Assembly: GCA_045106735.1 (NCBI GenBank)
Contig: JBGCEZ010000069.1
Coordinates: 1 to 64,000, forward strand
DNA from: JBGCEZ01 sp045106735
GTDB lineage: Bacteria; Planctomycetota; Phycisphaerae; Phycisphaerales; SM1A02
Direction: 5' to 3'
Length of the DNA: 64,000 nt
The notes under the pieces are model-generated. The model did not search any database, had not been told where the DNA came from, and saw only the letters and a program-made list of their open reading frames with translations. Positions within the stretch are counted from its first letter, which is position 1. Each line of letters starts with the position of its first letter. Shown here one piece after another: positions 1 through 8,755 of the stretch. The translations under genes were made by a program, and so were the position numbers.

Positions 1-396
1 CGCGGCCGCCTTGCCCTCGGCCACGATCTCGTCCACGCTGAACTCGTACGCGCCGTCTTCCCCGCGCTTGCGATAGAACGCACAGAACTTGCACGAGAGG
101 GCGCACACGTTCGAGTAGTTCACGTGCCGGTTGATGTTGTAGTACGCAACGTCGCCGTGCATCCGCCGGCGGACGGCGTCGGCCAGCGAACAGACCGTCC
201 AGATGTCCGGCGTGGCGAAGAGCCGCTCGCCATCGTCATGGCTGAGCCGAACGCCATTGGCCACCTTGTCCACGATGCTGGCGAGCGACGGATCAAATCC
301 GGGCGCGCCGGTGACGCGGGCAATCGTCAGGTCGGGCGATTCCACCGGTTGGGGGGGCGCCGGGGCGGAGGTCGTGGGGGCGTCGAGGGTGGACAC
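1..396 (-). CDS. mqnE: Aminofutalosine synthase MqnE, 5' part (radical SAM)
   Basis: Only the N-terminal ~132 residues are present; the gene runs off the left edge. The frame from GTG at 396 shows a menaquinone-type radical SAM start: a helical lead-in with RLSHDDGERLF, then NRHVNYSNVCALSCKFCAFY, whose CxxxCxFC cysteines would hold the 4Fe-4S cluster. MqnE joins S-adenosylmethionine-derived adenosine to a chorismate-derived enolpyruvyl benzoate in the futalosine route to menaquinone. The related MqnC and CofH share the cluster motif; the lead-in and the RHVN.SN stretch favour MqnE. The start is uncertain because no ATG fits; GTG 396 is the first start codon before the conserved region. The missing C-terminus prevents a full check. 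Confidence 0.72.
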   Translation of the reverse strand, partial: MSTLDAPTTSAPAPPQPVESPDLTIARVTGAPGFDPSLASIVDKVANGVRLSHDDGERLFATPDIWTVCSLADAVRRRMHGDVAYYNINRHVNYSNVCALSCKFCAFYRKRGEDGAYEFSVDEIVAEGKAAA

Positions 397-780
397 GGCA
401 GGGCTCCGGTGGGGCCGGGGAGCGGGCGAGGAGTCGATCGAAGCGTCGATCGCGGAATCGGGCGAGTGGCGGCCGAGCCGTCGGGCGAACAGTCGGCCGA
501 GCCGTCGGGCGGTCCAGCCGATGCCGACCGCAACGGAAGTCTATGCCGCCCGGCGGCCCGATTCGCCCCTTCGGCCGGGTGGATCGGCGCCAGTTCCGAG
601 AACCGTGGAAAGCAGGGCAAACGCTGCCGCGTGCGCCGGCGGCGATCGGGGCGTCGCGGGTCCCAGTCTTCAGTCCGGTTCGTCGGCGACCGATTCCGAA
701 GCATCGGGCGCAGGTTCTGCACTTTCAGCGGGGCCGGTGGTCGGTGATGCCCAGGCGGGCACGAAGGGAAGGCTGGCGCG
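397..780. other. Intergenic region, 384 bp
   Basis: Divergent spacer between mqnE and the coiled-coil gene. Open frames here have no recognisable protein features. A 17-nt phrase, ggccgagccgtcgggcg, occurs twice in direct orientation around 470-520, and gtcgatcg is repeated near 430-455. Both promoters should lie here, but I see no confident -35/-10 pair. A purine-rich stretch (gaaggg..aagg, ~762-772) may be the ribosome binding site of the next gene. Confidence 0.4.
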
Positions 781-3426
781 ATGATGTCGAACTTCAGGTC
801 AACCGGTGACGGGAAGCGGAAGGACCAGCCCGAGCAGGCGGCCGACGCCACGGATGCGGGCTTGGTGACCGAGACCGATGGGGTGTCGCCCGCTGCGGGT
901 TCGGATGCCGCGTCGGATGCCGCCCCCGTTCCATCGGCGGGCATGGAGAGTGCGCTGGGTGACGTCGAACGCCACCTTCAGATGCTTCGGTCGGTGCAGA
1001 CCCAGCACGCCGAGCGTGAGCAGCGGCTGCTGGAACGCGAAGAAGCACTCCAGGAAGCCGCTGGCCACCTGGAAGCCGGTCGCAACGAGATCCGCCAGCG
1101 AAACGAACGCTTGGAGGCCGAACAGGCCAAGCTGGATGCCGAGCGAGAAGAGATCGCTGCGGCCCGCGAACGCATCAACCACGAGCGTGACCGCGCGGCC
1201 GAGGCGATGACCGGCGATCGCGAGCGACTCGAGGCCGGACGTCGGGAGCTCGACGCCGCTCGGGCGAGCCTGGAGAGCGACCGGCAGGCCTTGGAATCCG
1301 AGCTCGAAGCCGCCGCGGCATCGCAGTCGATGGCGACCGAGCTCGACGCCCGCCAGGCGGAACTGGACGCCCGGGCCACCGAACTCGCCGCCCGCCTCGA
1401 AGCCGCCGAGGCGGCCGAGGCCGCCGCATGCGCGGACGCCGAATCCCGGGCCAGCGCGATCGCCGAACAGGCGGCCGCCCTCGCGTCCCGAGTGGCCGAG
1501 GTGGACGCCCGTGAGGCCATGCTCGAGCAGCGTTCCCGCGAGCTTGACGCCCGCGAAGCAGACCTGACCGAGCGGCTCTCGGACTTGGACGGCCAGCGCG
1601 AGGTGCTCGAGACGGCCCGCCAGACCCTCGTGGCCCAGACCGCCGACTTGAACGCCGATCGGGATCGCTTCGCCGACGCCCGCGGGCAACTGGAATCGCG
1701 GGTCACCGAACTCGAGTCCGAGCGCGATGCCCTCCGGGACCAGGTCGGGCAACTGGAAGCCGCGGCCGACGAGGCCGCCGCCGCCCAATCGTCGGCCACT
1801 CAGGACAGCACGGAACTCAGCGAACTGCGCCAAGAGATCGCCGTCGCCCGCCAGCAACTGGCGGCGGCGGAGGAAGCGCTCGGCGAAGCTCGCGGCGAGA
1901 GCAGCCGGCTGACCGGCGAGCTGCAGGCCGCCCTGGAGCGGACTTCGGCCGAGTTGGAAGCCCGGACCAGCGAACGCGATGGCGCGCTGGAAGATCTGGC
2001 CGCGGCGCAGGCCGGCGGCGGGGTCGCCGACGCGGAGGCGATCGACGCCTTGCAACTTCGCTTGGCGTTGGCCGAATCGGAACTGGCGGCCCGGATCCAG
2101 GAAATCGAGACGCTCACCGCCGCGCACACGGCGGCGGCCGAGGCAGCAGAAATCGCCCACGCCGACGCAGTCGAGTCGGCTGAGTCGAGCGGCAACGGTG
2201 GCGTGGCGGCGGAAGCGGCCGCCGGTCGCATGCGGCAACTCAGCGACACGATCGAGGCGTTGACCGCCGAACGCGATGCGGCCATCGCCGAATGCGATCG
2301 CGTCCGCGCGGAACTTGCGGACGTGCAGGCGGCGGCTGCCGCTGCGGCCGCGGCGAGCAGTGCAGGCGACGCCGGTGGTGCGGATGCCGGTGCGGCCGAG
2401 GGCGCCGAAGATCTGGCCGCCGCTCGGGCGGAACTGGACGCGATGAAGGGCAAGCTCAAGGAACGAGCCAGCCGGATCAGCATGATCGCCCAGCATCTGA
2501 AGCGGCGCAAGGAACGCTTGCAGAAGCTGCGCATGATGATCGACCTGCGCCGCGAGACGGAGGACGATCGTCCGACCGGCCCGGTGCTGCAGCCTGGCCA
2601 GCGCATCGTGGACTTTGAACAGCACGCCGCGCAGCTCCGGCACCTCGAGCAGCAGCGGATGGAAGTCCTGGACCGGCGTCGCGAGCTTGGGCGCCAGGAA
2701 AAGAAGATGATTCGCCGCTGGGCGGCGCCCAAGGCCTTTGGCATGGTCGCCAGCGCCATGCTCTTGGCCGTGGCCGCCTGCGGAATCGCGTGGGGCGTGG
2801 CCGACCGGATCGATCCGGCGGTGCGTTCGGCGTCCGTCACGTTGGAAGCCCGGGCGAGCCTGCCGGGCCACGAGACGCCAGAGGCCCTGCAGGCCTGGTC
2901 CGATTGGCATCGCGATCGCGTGTCCGACAGCGAGTTTCGTGTCGAATTGGCCGACCGGATGGTCGCGACGCGACTGGATCAGTGGCGGAAGCCGGAAGAT
3001 CTGGCCGCGCGCCTCGATGCGGACCTGACCACCAACGGCACCGCCGACGGGCACTTGACGTTCACGCTCGCCGGTACGGACGGAGCGGAACTGCAAGCGA
3101 TGCTCGACGTGCTCGCCACCACGCTGGCCAGCGAGTCCATGAACACGTTCAAGGGCAAGCCGGAAGCGGTGTGGGCCGGCGTTCGCGGGGAGCGCGAGGA
3201 GGGCGGGATGATCCGGTACGCCGGCGTGAACGAGGTTCCGATCGTCGACAACCGCCTGCAGACCGCCGGGCCCATTGCCGCCGGCACGTACCTGGGCCTG
3301 TTGATCGTCGTGTTCGGGATCTACACGATGCTGCTGCGGGCCCGCCGCGAGATCGATGAGGACGGGACGCTCTTCAGTGATTCGACGGACCTGGGCATGG
3401 TCGAGTCCTTGCGCATCGCGTCATGA
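781..3426 (+). CDS. Large coiled-coil protein with two C-terminal membrane segments
   Basis: 881 residues. About 55-620 is almost unbroken Ala/Glu/Arg/Leu-rich heptad sequence (ARQAELDAR, LESERDALRDQ), a long coiled coil with an Ala/Gly-rich break near 515-540. A membrane segment follows at ~652-674 (GMVASAMLLAVAACGIAWGV), then a soluble region of ~160 residues, then a second membrane segment at ~836-856 (YLGLLIVVFGIYTML) and a short acidic tail. The layout predicts a cytoplasmic coiled coil with an extracytoplasmic loop between two helices, loosely like Wzz/GumC polysaccharide co-polymerases, but no Wzz motif is evident and the coiled coil is on the wrong side for that family. Function unknown. 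ATG 781 is followed by a second in-frame ATG at 784. Confidence 0.85.
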   Translation: MMSNFRSTGDGKRKDQPEQAADATDAGLVTETDGVSPAAGSDAASDAAPVPSAGMESALGDVERHLQMLRSVQTQHAEREQRLLEREEALQEAAGHLEAGRNEIRQRNERLEAEQAKLDAEREEIAAARERINHERDRAAEAMTGDRERLEAGRRELDAARASLESDRQALESELEAAAASQSMATELDARQAELDARATELAARLEAAEAAEAAACADAESRASAIAEQAAALASRVAEVDAREAMLEQRSRELDAREADLTERLSDLDGQREVLETARQTLVAQTADLNADRDRFADARGQLESRVTELESERDALRDQVGQLEAAADEAAAAQSSATQDSTELSELRQEIAVARQQLAAAEEALGEARGESSRLTGELQAALERTSAELEARTSERDGALEDLAAAQAGGGVADAEAIDALQLRLALAESELAARIQEIETLTAAHTAAAEAAEIAHADAVESAESSGNGGVAAEAAAGRMRQLSDTIEALTAERDAAIAECDRVRAELADVQAAAAAAAAASSAGDAGGADAGAAEGAEDLAAARAELDAMKGKLKERASRISMIAQHLKRRKERLQKLRMMIDLRRETEDDRPTGPVLQPGQRIVDFEQHAAQLRHLEQQRMEVLDRRRELGRQEKKMIRRWAAPKAFGMVASAMLLAVAACGIAWGVADRIDPAVRSASVTLEARASLPGHETPEALQAWSDWHRDRVSDSEFRVELADRMVATRLDQWRKPEDLAARLDADLTTNGTADGHLTFTLAGTDGAELQAMLDVLATTLASESMNTFKGKPEAVWAGVRGEREEGGMIRYAGVNEVPIVDNRLQTAGPIAAGTYLGLLIVVFGIYTMLLRARREIDEDGTLFSDSTDLGMVESLRIAS

Positions 3427-3653
3427 CCGGCGGCGGCTTATCGGGACGGAACGATGTGCCGTGTGGGGTCGACCTGGACGACTGTTCCGGTCATGCCGCC
3501 ACGTCCTGTTGACGCGCCCCCGACCCGCGGGACCCGTGGCCAAGTCGCTCCCATCGGAAACCGATCGTTGAGAGGAAGCCGGGCCGCGAGGCCGGAGCGG
3601 GAACAGCAGGTGGAAGGCGAGCTGGCGGAGTCGGCTCGGAGGGAGTGGCCGCG

Positions 3654-3908
3654 ATGGATGAACATGATCACGATCCGATGCCGCACGACCGGAGCCCCGG
3701 CGATCCGATTCCGTTCCCGCTGGAGTTGGCCCGTCGCACCCTGCCGTCGATCAACGGCCAGCGGAGCGAGGAACTCCCGGGCCTGCCGTCGTCGGCCGAT
3801 CATGTGATCGACGCCCTCGACACGATGAGTCGCCGCATCGACGACTTGGCCCGCGAGCTCAATGTCTTCGGGCACTTTGATGATGACGACGGGCCGCGTG
3901 CGGCCTGA
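3654..3908 (+). CDS. Small acidic hypothetical protein
   Basis: 84 residues, His/Asp-rich N-terminus (MDEHDHDPMPHD), a proline-rich middle and a predicted helix (DALDTMSRRIDDLARELNVFG). No family recognised. ATG 3654 is chosen because a ggaggg ribosome binding site sits 10 nt upstream; an in-frame GTG at 3645 lies almost on top of that site. It follows the coiled-coil gene by ~227 bp on the same strand and could be co-transcribed. Confidence 0.55.
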   Translation: MDEHDHDPMPHDRSPGDPIPFPLELARRTLPSINGQRSEELPGLPSSADHVIDALDTMSRRIDDLARELNVFGHFDDDDGPRAA

Positions 3909-3942
3909 ATCCGGCACACCACCGACGGTGGAGGAATGACCG

Positions 3943-3966
3943 ACGCGGCACGCATGCGTGCCGCGT
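3943..3966. terminator. 24-bp perfect palindrome between convergent genes
   Basis: ACGCGGCACGCA is followed at once by its exact reverse complement, with no spacer. It lies 34 bp after the small acidic gene and 57 bp beyond the end of the convergent secreted-protein gene, where a bidirectional terminator would sit. There is no T-run, so a protein-binding site is the alternative. Confidence 0.45.
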
Positions 3967-4023
3967 TGTCATGTCGTGGGGGAGGGGTGCCGGCTGGTGC
4001 GGGCCGGTGCGATGCGAGCCGAT

Positions 4024-4938
4024 TCAGCCGTCGGCGGATTCGAGTCGATCGGCCGGGGATGCGGCCGGCGTGGCCGATGGGGACGTCGAGCCCGTCGTCG
4101 AGTCCGTCGTCGCCGGCGGGGCGGCGGCATCGACGTCGGCGAGCGCGCGACGCAAGATCGATGCGAGGCGGGCGCTGCGGTACGCGGGATCACTGACGAT
4201 CGCGGGCATCTCGATGGCCGGGCGCGTGGGCCGCTCGGGACGCGGCAGCACGGTTTCCGCGCGAGCGTTCGGGGCGGCGGCGGCCTCGGCCTCGGCGTTC
4301 CAGGCGTCGCGGAATCCCTGCAGATCGGGGCCGGCGATCGTTCCCGCCGCGGCGAGTTCGCGTACCCGCCGGGCATTGGCCAGCGCGGCCTCGGACGGAC
4401 GCTGCCGATCGTCGGCGGCGATGAGGGATCGGCCCGGATCAAGGAGCGGATCAGCGGTGGCGGCGCCGGGACCGACCGGGCGACTGGCGGCACGAGGATC
4501 GCCGGAGATGCGCCGGTTGGCGATCATGCCCGGCCGCGGCACGATGGGGGTGATCGCCCCGCCATCCGGATCACCGATCATGAAGATCGTGTCGTACGGA
4601 ATGATCGGCACCGACGGCCCGCCGCCAGGGGAGACGTAGATCGACCGCGGGAACACGGCCCGCAGGGCACCGAGGGATCGCATGAACCCGTCTTCCACCC
4701 GGTAGAGGCTGCTGAAGTCGTTCGAGCCGATTGAATTGACCCGTTGATCGACCCACTGCACTTCGCTCGTCGGTCCGAGGTCGCCATCGCCCGGGCTTAC
4801 GCGGACCGGTTCGGTCGGCGGCGGGGTCGCTTGGCCATGGGCCGGGGTCGCGATGCCGATCACCGCGGCGGCGAGGCACCTGAGGCCGACGAGCATGGCG
4901 CGGGGGTGGCGGTGGGGGTGGATTTCGGAGTTGATCAT
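4024..4938 (-). CDS. Secreted protein of unknown function
   Basis: 304 residues from ATG 4938. The N-terminus is a signal peptide: basic/His-rich, then a hydrophobic core (AMLVGLRCLAAAVIGIATPAHG) with an Ala-x-Gly cleavage region. The mature part is Pro/Ala-rich with a moderately ordered block, VNSIGSNDFSSLYRVEDGFM followed by FMIGDPDGGAITPIVPRPGM, and a low-complexity Ala/Thr/Ser tail. No family recognised. The frame stays open to 5151, but the sequence before ATG 4938 is compositionally unlike a protein; ATG 4896, directly before the hydrophobic core, is an alternative start. Confidence 0.6.
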   Translation of the reverse strand: MINSEIHPHRHPRAMLVGLRCLAAAVIGIATPAHGQATPPPTEPVRVSPGDGDLGPTSEVQWVDQRVNSIGSNDFSSLYRVEDGFMRSLGALRAVFPRSIYVSPGGGPSVPIIPYDTIFMIGDPDGGAITPIVPRPGMIANRRISGDPRAASRPVGPGAATADPLLDPGRSLIAADDRQRPSEAALANARRVRELAAAGTIAGPDLQGFRDAWNAEAEAAAAPNARAETVLPRPERPTRPAIEMPAIVSDPAYRSARLASILRRALADVDAAAPPATTDSTTGSTSPSATPAASPADRLESADG

Positions 4939-5260
4939 GGTGCGTTGCGGGCGGAGAACGGGCAGGGGGCGGGTTCCGTGCTGAAGAGCGATCCGGATGG
5001 AGGCTGGAGGTCGCGTGGTGGACGACGGGCGGCCGGATTCGGTGCCAACTCCTGTGCCGGCGGCGGTGCCAACCCCGGCCAGCTGGCGGGAGAGCATCCG
5101 AGTCCCAGTCTCGCAGGATCGCCGGCCGAGGGGCTCGTACGGCCAGTCCACGATGATGGTTCATCGGCTGGGAGGCTGCGGTTTCGCGCCTCAGAATGAT
5201 TCTCGGACCGCGAGGCGGGCCGATCAACGCGAATCCCGCGATCGGGGGACAATCGTTCCC
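4939..5260. other. Divergent intergenic region, 322 bp
   Basis: Separates the secreted unknown (minus) from mobA (plus). The only site I can support is a G-rich stretch (atcggggga, 5241-5249) about 12 nt before the mobA start. No repeat, hairpin or promoter stands out. Confidence 0.4.
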
Positions 5261-6091
5261 ATGGATGAATCGGTGGTGGCGGCAATTCTGGCCGGGGGGG
5301 CGGGCCGGCGGATGGGGGGCAACAAGCCCGCCGCGCGGTTGCCCGATGGCCAGAGCCTGCTCGCCGCGGTTGCCCAGACCGCTGGCCAGGTGGCGGGGGT
5401 GGTTTGGCGGATCGGCGGCCCGGCGGGCGATATTGGCCCGGACGATGCGCGGCACATGCGCCATGTCCCGGATCTTCGGCCCGGCCTTGGGCCGGTCGCC
5501 GGCATCGAAGCAGCGGCCCGGGCGATGCTCGATGGGCTGACGCCGAGGCCGAGGCCGGGAGCCTCGGGGCCACCAGCTCCTGATCCGTCAACCCGTGGTC
5601 TGCCAACCCCTGGTCCGCCGTCGATCGTCCGGCCGGAACCGCTGTTGCTCGTCTTGCCCTGTGACATGCCCGACCTACCGGCGGCCTGGCTCCAGGCCTT
5701 GATCCAGGCAGCCCGCGCCGCCGGCGGCCGGCCCCATCAACTGGTGGTCGAGGACGCGCTCGATCCGGGGGGTACGGCGCCGCGCGATGCGGTCCGCGCT
5801 GCCGCAGGCGAATTTGGCGTCGCGCCATCGCCGTCGTCGTCCCCACCTCGTTCGTCCTTTCCGCTTCCACTGGTCGGAGCCCCCGCGCGCATCGCCGCCG
5901 CCGCCGAACAGCAGCTCGACGCCGATGACCGGCGCTTGCAGCAGTTGATTCGCGCTCTGGACACCGCCGCCGTTCGCGTCCCGGCGCGAGCCATGCCCTG
6001 GCTGCGCAACGTGAACGACAACGCGGCGCGACTCGGGCCGCGCCCTGGCTTGGGCGACGTTCCGGCCATCAGCGAGTCCGACGTTCCCTGA
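5261..6091 (+). CDS. mobA: Molybdenum cofactor guanylyltransferase MobA
   Basis: 276 residues. Residues 5-22 (VVAAILAGGAGRRMGGNK) match the nucleotidyltransferase signature LAGGxSxRMGxxK. LLLVLPCDMPDLP in the middle is the metal-binding PCDMP element, and the C-terminal WLRNVND fits the NVN/NIN(T/D) ending of the family. MobA links GMP to molybdopterin to give the guanine dinucleotide cofactor. It is longer than most MobA proteins (~190-200 residues) because of a Pro-rich insertion (residues ~95-125) and a Ser/Pro-rich stretch (~185-205). ATG 5261 is chosen because the conserved motif starts five residues later; the frame continues upstream without protein-like features. It ends 8 bp from the convergent decarboxylase gene. 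Confidence 0.8.
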   Translation: MDESVVAAILAGGAGRRMGGNKPAARLPDGQSLLAAVAQTAGQVAGVVWRIGGPAGDIGPDDARHMRHVPDLRPGLGPVAGIEAAARAMLDGLTPRPRPGASGPPAPDPSTRGLPTPGPPSIVRPEPLLLVLPCDMPDLPAAWLQALIQAARAAGGRPHQLVVEDALDPGGTAPRDAVRAAAGEFGVAPSPSSSPPRSSFPLPLVGAPARIAAAAEQQLDADDRRLQQLIRALDTAAVRVPARAMPWLRNVNDNAARLGPRPGLGDVPAISESDVP

Positions 6092-6099
6092 TTCGCGCC

Positions 6100-7596
6100 T
6101 CACGCCCGGGCCACAAGCTCATCCCACAGCGCATCCACATGCCGCTGCGTCGTCCACGACTGGCCGATGCTCACCCGAATCACGTACCGGCCGCCAAGTT
6201 TGGTTTGCGTCAGCGACGCGACCCCGGAGTCATTGATCGACTCGAGGATGCGCTGCGTCGCGGCGTCACCGTCCACGTGCCGCAAGCACACGAGATTCAG
6301 CGGCGGCTCATGCGTCAGTTCGAAGCGGGGATGCTCGCGCACCAGCGCGGCAAAGTGCTGGGCCAGGCGAACGTGCTCACGCACAAAGGCCTGCAGGCCT
6401 TCGATGCCGTAGTGCCGAATGACGAACCACAGCTTCAGGGCGCGAAAACGCCGGCCGAGCGGCACGTGCCAGTCGCGATAGTCAAAGACTTCGCCCGAGG
6501 CTGTTGCCTTGTTCTTGAGGTACTCCGGCAGAATGCCGAGGGTCCGAATGAGCTCGGTTCGGTCGCGCACGTAAAAACAGTCGCAGTCGAAATTCGTCAG
6601 CATCCATTTGTGCGGATTGAAACAGTAGCTGTCGGCGTGCTCGACGCCGGCGTGCATCTCGCGGAATTCCGGGCAGAGCGCCGCGGTCCCGTGCATCGCC
6701 CCGTCCACGTGCAGCCAAAGGCCTTCGCGGCGACAGATATCGGCGATCGGGGCGACGGGCTCGATGGCCCCGGCGGAGGTGGTGCCGAGGGTGACGCAGG
6801 CGAAACACGGCGTCGCCCCGGCCGCCCGATCGGCCGCGATCTGCTCGGCCAGCGCTTCGGGGCGCAAGCGGAACTCCGCATCCGTCGGCAGGAGCCGCAG
6901 GTTCTCGCGGCCCATGCCGGCGATCATCATCGACTTCTCGATCGATGAGTGGGCTTGTTCGCTGGTGTAGGCGATCAGCGGCGAATCCGCCGTTGCCGCG
7001 GGGCCGCGCGCGTTGACCTGCCAATCGGTGGCCCGTTCTCGCGCGGCCAGCAGCGCACACAGCGTCGCGCTCGACGCCGTGTCCTGGATGACGCCGCCGC
7101 CCTCGCTCGTCGACAGGAAGATCTCGGGCAGGCCGAGCATCGGCACCAGCCAGTCCAGCACCCGGGTTTCCACCTCGGTGATGGCCGGGCCGGTCTTCCA
7201 CAGCATGCCCTGCACGCCGAGGCCCGCGGCCAGCAATTCGCCCAGGATGGAAGGCCCGCTGATGTTGGCCGGGAAGAACGCGAACCAGTTGGGCGACTGC
7301 CAGTGGGTCAGCCCCGGCACGACGATCGAGTCCATGTCCGCGAGCATCGCCTCGAAGGGCTCGCCGGTGACGGGGGCGGCCTCAGGCAGCTTGGCCGCCA
7401 CCTCGCCGGGAGCGATGTCCGGCATGACCGGCCGCGACTCGCACGACTCCAGGTAGTCGGCGATCCAGTCGATGACCGCGCGTCCGTGGCGGCGGAATTC
7501 ATCCGACGACATGTGGTGTTCGGTCGAGGGGGTCGGCAATCCGTGGGGGGCATCGGCGCCGGAATCGGGCGGGGCAGAGTCGTGCATCTGGCCCAT
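6100..7596 (-). CDS. Group II PLP-dependent amino-acid decarboxylase (AADC-like)
   Basis: 498 residues, the usual size for aromatic-L-amino-acid decarboxylase relatives plus ~30 residues at the N-terminus. Family blocks in order: THWQSPNWFAFFPAN, the glycine-rich TSEGGGVIQDTAS, LWLHVDGAMHG with the PLP-ring Asp, and NPHKWML, in which Lys330 would form the Schiff base with PLP. IRVSIGQSWTT lies at the C-terminus. Bacterial members decarboxylate aromatic amino acids, some other amino acids, or act in secondary metabolism; substrate cannot be told from sequence. It lies alone between mobA and zinc-ribbon membrane genes. ATG 7587 is an alternative start. Confidence 0.9.
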   Translation of the reverse strand: MGQMHDSAPPDSGADAPHGLPTPSTEHHMSSDEFRRHGRAVIDWIADYLESCESRPVMPDIAPGEVAAKLPEAAPVTGEPFEAMLADMDSIVVPGLTHWQSPNWFAFFPANISGPSILGELLAAGLGVQGMLWKTGPAITEVETRVLDWLVPMLGLPEIFLSTSEGGGVIQDTASSATLCALLAARERATDWQVNARGPAATADSPLIAYTSEQAHSSIEKSMMIAGMGRENLRLLPTDAEFRLRPEALAEQIAADRAAGATPCFACVTLGTTSAGAIEPVAPIADICRREGLWLHVDGAMHGTAALCPEFREMHAGVEHADSYCFNPHKWMLTNFDCDCFYVRDRTELIRTLGILPEYLKNKATASGEVFDYRDWHVPLGRRFRALKLWFVIRHYGIEGLQAFVREHVRLAQHFAALVREHPRFELTHEPPLNLVCLRHVDGDAATQRILESINDSGVASLTQTKLGGRYVIRVSIGQSWTTQRHVDALWDELVARA

Positions 7597-7617
7597 GGTA
7601 GGAAGCGTGGCGGGCAG

Positions 7618-8679
7618 TTACGGACCCAAGAGTCCCTCCATGGCCACGAAGCCGACCAGCAGCGATCCCCAGCACATCAGCGTGTACATGAAGGCCCACC
7701 GGAAGCCGATCTCGAACTGCTTTTCGGCCGCGATCCCAAAGGCGACCGCGCCAACGAACGGGAGGCACGGGACGATGAACTCCACCCCGACGCCGATCCC
7801 CGCGGCCGCCAGGCAGCTCACGGCGATGTCGCCAACCGGTCCGTCGATGGGGCCGCCGAGCACCCCGATGACCAGGGCGGCGATGAACGCGATGGCCGTG
7901 AGCCCGACGAACGCGATCAGCACGAGGATCGCGCCGCCTGCCCCGTCGATCGCCATGCCCACACCGATGGCGGCCGCGACCAGGATCACGGCGGTGAGCA
8001 CCATGCCCTTGGTCTCGTCGATGTGGTACGCGGTGTCATCGCGGCCCAGGCGTCGTCGGCGTCGGCCGATCGCGGCGCCGCATTCCGGACAGCGGGCGCT
8101 GGTGATGCCGCGGAGCAGGTAGCCGCAGTCCTCGCAGGCCAACTCGTCGGCCGTGACGCCGCCGAGCTCGACCAGCGCGGAGGTATGGATGCCCTTGCGC
8201 CGGTCGTAGCCGCAGTCCGCGCAGACATCGTGGGCCGCGGCCATGCGCCGGCCGCACACGTCGCAGGGCACGAGCTTGGTTTCCAGGGTGTCGTGGGTCG
8301 GCGCGGCTTCGAGCGGGAGCGGATCGTTGAGGGTGCGGCCGTCGCGCGACTCGATGACCAAGCTGCCGTGTCGATGGGGCACTTTGGGCGTGGGCGTGGG
8401 CGGCGGGTCGACGGACGCCGGGGCGACTCGAGTCGCGGGCGATTCGGCGGGCGCGGGGGCCACTGGAGTCTTCGGCGGGACCGCCGTGGGCGCTCGCCCC
8501 GCCCGCGCGGCCGACTTCGCCGCCGCCGCGCTGGGCTTGGCGGACTTCTTGGACCGGCCGGCCAGCAGCCGTCGCCGCTCGTCGATCGACAGGCATGTCA
8601 AGCACACCACGAGTTCGCCGGCCCGCACGTGCGGGTCGCCCTCGGCGATCACCTCGTTGCAACGACGACACGTGGTCAT
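7618..8679 (-). CDS. Zinc-ribbon polytopic membrane protein (paralogue A)
   Basis: 353 residues. The N-terminus has two CxxC knuckles (CRRCNEVI, VCLTCLS), followed by a Pro/Ala-rich linker. A second cluster has CDVCGRRM, CADCGYDRRKG, CEDCGYLLRGI and CPECGAAIG, i.e. treble-clef or zinc-ribbon pairs. The C-terminal ~140 residues hold four to five membrane segments. The pattern Y(L/D)LRG.....CPECG is common in planctomycete membrane proteins of unknown role. The neighbouring upstream gene (8756-9811) has the same architecture, so the pair is probably a tandem duplication that has diverged strongly in the linker. Likely cytoplasmic zinc domain, inner-membrane body. Function unknown. Confidence 0.75.
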   Translation of the reverse strand: MTTCRRCNEVIAEGDPHVRAGELVVCLTCLSIDERRRLLAGRSKKSAKPSAAAAKSAARAGRAPTAVPPKTPVAPAPAESPATRVAPASVDPPPTPTPKVPHRHGSLVIESRDGRTLNDPLPLEAAPTHDTLETKLVPCDVCGRRMAAAHDVCADCGYDRRKGIHTSALVELGGVTADELACEDCGYLLRGITSARCPECGAAIGRRRRRLGRDDTAYHIDETKGMVLTAVILVAAAIGVGMAIDGAGGAILVLIAFVGLTAIAFIAALVIGVLGGPIDGPVGDIAVSCLAAAGIGVGVEFIVPCLPFVGAVAFGIAAEKQFEIGFRWAFMYTLMCWGSLLVGFVAMEGLLGP

Positions 8680-8755
8680 GCAGGACAGGATCCGGAATGC
8701 GGGTTGACACGCGGGGCGGCCACCAGGACGCGGACGAGGCGAACGTTCAGGAGAT

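Noticed and set aside
799..3096. Long minus-strand frame opposite the coiled-coil gene
   Set aside because: It is the antisense of a repetitive coiled coil; its Gly/Arg/Phe-rich text is compositional and it has no credible start or domain.
4571..5464. Minus-strand frame across the 4.9-5.3 kb spacer
   Set aside because: Pro/Arg/His-rich text with no structure, crossing the start of mobA and of the secreted protein.
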